Positions 5,242 to 6,844 of a stretch of DNA of 6,844 nt are shown piece after piece; position 1 is the first letter of the stretch, and the number at the start of each line of letters is the position of its first letter. Under the pieces are notes generated by a model. The model did no database searches, was not told the origin of the DNA, and saw only the letters and a program-made list of their open reading frames with translations. A program made the position numbers and the translations under genes. This DNA comes from Phycisphaerales bacterium (GTDB taxonomy: Bacteria > Planctomycetota > Phycisphaerae > Phycisphaerales > SM1A02), in contig VERO01000123.1 of NCBI GenBank assembly GCA_018882625.1, forward strand, positions 1-6,844, written 5' to 3'.

Positions 5242-6219
5242 ATGAGTGAAGACACGACCTCCCTCCGTTCCCGGACCTCCGACAGCGTTGTGACATCGGA
5301 CCCCAGCGGGCCGGCAGGGGAGGCGCTGTCCTTCTGCCTCTCGCTGATCGAGGCGAAGGATGCCTTCACGCACGGCCACTCCGCCCGCGTCTCCGCAGTC
5401 GCCATGAGGATCGCGGCACGAATGGGTTTCGATGCGGCGGACATCCAGCTCATTGGCGCATCGGCGCTTGTGCACGATCTCGGCAAGATCGGAGTGCCCG
5501 AGTCGGTGCTCAACAAGCCGGGCCGACTCACCAGCGGCGAGTTCGACGCGGTGCGTCGCCATCCGGAGATCGGCCACAGGCTGATCGCGGGATTCGACTC
5601 GCTCCGCTTTGCCGCCGATGCGGTGCTGTGGCACCACGAGCGATGGGATGGCGCCGGATACCCGCACCGCGCGCGCGGATGCGAGACTCCGCTTGCTGCA
5701 CGCATCATCTGCGTGGCAGACAGTTTCGATGCGATGTGCAGCGACAGGCCTTACGCGCCTGCCATGACGCCCTCGCGCGCCGCGGAGGAGGTCGTGTCGT
5801 GCGCAGGGACGCAGTTCGATCCGGACATCGCGTCGCTCTTCGGCGCGCACGAGCCCGACTCGTGGCTTGGGCCGGAATCTTCATGCGAATCTGACCTTCC
5901 GTGTGCCATCGGTCCCGTTTGCGGTATAGTCCCCGCGACGGCAATGGTTTGCCGCCAGGTGTCGAAGTTGTCGAGATCAGGTGCCAGGAAGGCAGAAATG
6001 CTCGAGGCTGAAGCCCCCTTCGTGAAGATGGTCGCAGGTTCGCTCACGCCGGCGGAACGCCTGGTGCTTGAGCTGTACTACGCCGAGAAGCTCGCGGTGT
6101 CGGAGATCGCCGATGTGCTCGAGACCACAGAGGACGCGGTTCGCCGCACCCTCGATGGGGTCAGGCGACGGGTCACCGTCGCGCGCAAGGCCCTCATCGA
6201 CGCGCTCGTCGAGGCGTAG
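5242..6219 (+). CDS. HD-GYP domain protein fused in frame to a sigma-70 region-4-like helix-turn-helix
   Basis: A 325-residue frame. Residues 1-26 are a polar leader. Residues 27-205 are an HD-GYP phosphodiesterase domain, a family that hydrolyses cyclic-di-GMP or cGAMP. Expected metal ligands are present: H46 in HGHSARV, H78-D79 in HDLGKIG, H107 in HPEIGH, H131-H132, and D160 in VADSFDAM; the GYP signature is WDGAGYP (135-141). The domain ends normally at GTQFDPDIASLF (189-200). Residues 214-252 are a Cys- and Ser-rich linker with off-pattern codons (ATA, AGA, AGG, TCA). Residues 267-316 resemble sigma factor region 4: LTPAERLVLELYYAEKLAVS, EIADVLETTEDAVRRTLDGV. No sigma region 2 is present, so it is not a full sigma factor. 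The start at 5242 is the first usable codon in frame; its Shine-Dalgarno is weak. The domain calls are firm; whether one fused protein or two products exist is open. Confidence 0.8.
   Translation: MSEDTTSLRSRTSDSVVTSDPSGPAGEALSFCLSLIEAKDAFTHGHSARVSAVAMRIAARMGFDAADIQLIGASALVHDLGKIGVPESVLNKPGRLTSGEFDAVRRHPEIGHRLIAGFDSLRFAADAVLWHHERWDGAGYPHRARGCETPLAARIICVADSFDAMCSDRPYAPAMTPSRAAEEVVSCAGTQFDPDIASLFGAHEPDSWLGPESSCESDLPCAIGPVCGIVPATAMVCRQVSKLSRSGARKAEMLEAEAPFVKMVAGSLTPAERLVLELYYAEKLAVSEIADVLETTEDAVRRTLDGVRRRVTVARKALIDALVEA
5925..5930 (+). promoter_or_regulatory. Possible internal -10 element inside the HD-GYP reading frame
   Basis: TATAGT matches the -10 consensus at five of six positions and sits in the stretch 5881-5997, where codon bias weakens. 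The matching -35 region (around 5902-5907, TGTGCC) is poor. It lies about 70 bases before the well-supported internal start at 5998, so it could drive the helix-turn-helix part alone. Confidence 0.3.
5986..5992 (+). promoter_or_regulatory. Strong internal ribosome binding site before ATG 5998
   Basis: AGGAAGG stands five bases before an in-frame ATG at 5998. It is a better Shine-Dalgarno than the one at the HD-GYP start and argues for separate translation of the C-terminal helix-turn-helix. Confidence 0.5.
5998..6219 (+). CDS. Possible stand-alone sigma-70 region-4-like helix-turn-helix protein (alternative start within the fusion)
   Basis: Starting at ATG 5998 (Met253 of the long frame) gives a 73-residue protein, MLEAEAPFVKMVAGSLTPAE onward, which is exactly the sigma-4-like helix-turn-helix with a short leader. 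A strong AGGAAGG lies five bases upstream, a -10-like TATAGT is about 70 bases upstream, and ordinary GC-rich codon use resumes near here after a poor linker. Small free-standing sigma-4-like DNA-binding proteins are known. It may be an independent gene whose upstream neighbour lost its stop, or a second product of one gene. Its stop lies 12 bases from that of the converging dockerin-repeat gene. Confidence 0.4.
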   Translation: MLEAEAPFVKMVAGSLTPAERLVLELYYAEKLAVSEIADVLETTEDAVRRTLDGVRRRVTVARKALIDALVEA

Positions 6220-6231
6220 GTAGCCCGCGGC

Positions 6232-6844
6232 TCAACCCGTCCACGCGCTGAGGACCGCCGTCAGGTCGAGCCCGTCGGTGGTGCCGTCGCCGTTGATGTC
6301 GCTCGATCCGGGCCCGCCCCAGTTCGAGAGCAGGACGGTGAGGTCGAAGCCGTTCACGGTGCCGTCGCAGTTGAGGTCGCTCGGGGCGCAGGAAGCACCG
6401 AGCCTGACCGTGAGGTCCAGTCGGGCGGCCCGCGCCAGGCCGGCCGCCACCAGCGGATTCTCCTTGGCGAAGAACGCAGGGAAGTTGCCGGCCTGCTGCT
6501 GCACGAACGTCAGGCTCGAGACGACCAGCATGAGCCGGCCAGAGTCCAGCGACTGCTGCAGGTACGACTGGACTGACGGGCGCCCCACATCGATGTCGAA
6601 GGACATCGGCGTGCCGAGCGGGATCAGTTCGCCGGGCTGCAGCGTTGCGATCCGACCGACCGCGAATGGCGTGGGCTGAAACCCCAGCCGCGGGTTGTTC
6701 GAGACGTCGATGGGCTGGCCGCTGCCGTCGAACGACATCGCGAACGCGTTGCGCACCGATGGCGCAAGCACGCTGCCCGAGCCAAAGGGCGAGTTCTCCG
6801 CGAACGTGAGCGCGCTCCATCCGTTGCGGAAGCCGCACCCGAAG
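6232..6844 (-). CDS. Secreted-type protein with two C-terminal dockerin-like repeats, 5' end outside window
   Basis: The last 203 residues of a longer protein; the frame stays open to the window edge, so the true start and any signal peptide are not visible. The N-terminal visible part (GWSALTFAENSPFGSGSV, then RNAFAMSFDGSG) is beta-rich with small and aromatic residues, as in extracellular proteins. The middle (VQSYLQQSLDSGRLMLVVSS, about 90-110) resembles the beta-sandwich ends of planctomycete exported proteins. Two 20-residue dockerin or EF-hand-like repeats follow, at 156-175 (DLNCDGTVNGFDL...LSNW) and 182-201 (DINGDGTTDGLDL...LSAW), 26 residues apart; their Asp/Asn positions should bind calcium. 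A cohesin-docking or surface-anchoring role is known for true dockerins but not established for these planctomycete copies. A GTG at 6771 is an internal codon, not a supported start. Substrate or function is unknown. Confidence 0.82.
   Translation of the reverse strand, partial: FGCGFRNGWSALTFAENSPFGSGSVLAPSVRNAFAMSFDGSGQPIDVSNNPRLGFQPTPFAVGRIATLQPGELIPLGTPMSFDIDVGRPSVQSYLQQSLDSGRLMLVVSSLTFVQQQAGNFPAFFAKENPLVAAGLARAARLDLTVRLGASCAPSDLNCDGTVNGFDLTVLLSNWGGPGSSDINGDGTTDGLDLTAVLSAWTG
6241..6378 (-). repeat. Tandem dockerin-like calcium-binding repeats
   Basis: Two copies of a DxNxDGxxxGxDLxxxLSxW unit encode the extreme C-terminus of the gene at 6232-6844, 78 bases apart from start to start. The first has Cys and the second Gly at the fourth position of the loop. 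The sequence stops three codons after the second copy, so the pair forms the terminal module. Confidence 0.75.

Noticed and set aside
3851..5245. 464-codon open frame on the plus strand
   Set aside because: It is antisense to the DUF1015 gene, which has clear family motifs from end to end; long antisense frames are expected in GC-rich DNA, and this one has no recognisable domain.
5143..5850. Minus-strand frames antisense to the HD-GYP gene
   Set aside because: The plus strand carries the full set of HD-GYP metal ligands in frame; the minus frames show no recognisable domain.
5242..6219. A complete ECF or group-4 sigma factor
   Set aside because: Only a region-4-like helix-turn-helix is present; no region 2 is encoded, and the N-terminal part is an HD-GYP domain.
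6278..6679. 133-codon plus-strand frame
   Set aside because: It is antisense to the dockerin-repeat gene, whose tandem repeat structure shows the coding strand.
1..6844. CRISPR arrays, tRNA or rRNA genes, insertion sequences, prophage or riboswitch
   Set aside because: No regularly spaced repeats, cloverleaf sequences, transposase motifs or recognisable aptamer cores were seen on reading both strands by eye; a weak structured RNA could still be missed.

Overview
The window is GC-rich, with G or C in most third codon positions, and codes densely on both strands. It most likely comes from a planctomycete of the class Phycisphaerae. The best pointer is the last gene, a secreted-type protein ending in two Asp/Asn-rich, EF-hand-like dockerin repeats of the DxNxDGxxxGxDLxxxLSxW kind, which is common at the C-termini of exported proteins in that group. 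The DUF1015 and 3-phosphoglycerate-dehydrogenase-like pair fits the same assignment. This is inferred from protein style; there is no rRNA or other phylogenetic marker.

Layout. (1) 1-1364, minus: the soluble pyridine nucleotide transhydrogenase (SthA type), cut only at its last few residues by the window edge. (2) 1429-2097, plus: a flavin-reductase-like FMN-binding split-barrel protein, divergent from (1) across a short palindrome-rich gap. (3) 2192-2578, plus: a small DUF2934 protein with a histone-H1-like basic tail, behind a strong GC hairpin. (4) 5146-2634, minus: a two-gene operon, DUF1015 protein first and then a D-2-hydroxyacid dehydrogenase with an ACT domain, overlapping by ATGA. 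(5) 5242-6219, plus: an HD-GYP protein whose frame runs without a stop into a sigma-70 region-4-like helix-turn-helix. (6) 6844-6232, minus: the 3' part of the dockerin-repeat protein, convergent with (5).

How the genes may work together. The first two fit redox and flavin housekeeping: transhydrogenase for NADPH/NADH balance, and a flavin protein. The operon looks like serine-branch metabolism, but the dehydrogenase has lost the catalytic Glu/His pair and part of its substrate loop. It may therefore have a new substrate, or act as a ligand sensor through its ACT domain. The HD-GYP gene points to cyclic-di-GMP (or related dinucleotide) turnover, possibly joined directly to transcription control. 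A -10-like element and an excellent ribosome binding site inside its frame suggest that the helix-turn-helix part may also be made alone.

No tRNA, rRNA, CRISPR array, insertion sequence or phage gene was seen, and no gap between genes exceeds about 100 bases. The least ordinary items are the altered dehydrogenase in its coupled operon and the HD-GYP/sigma-4 reading frame.
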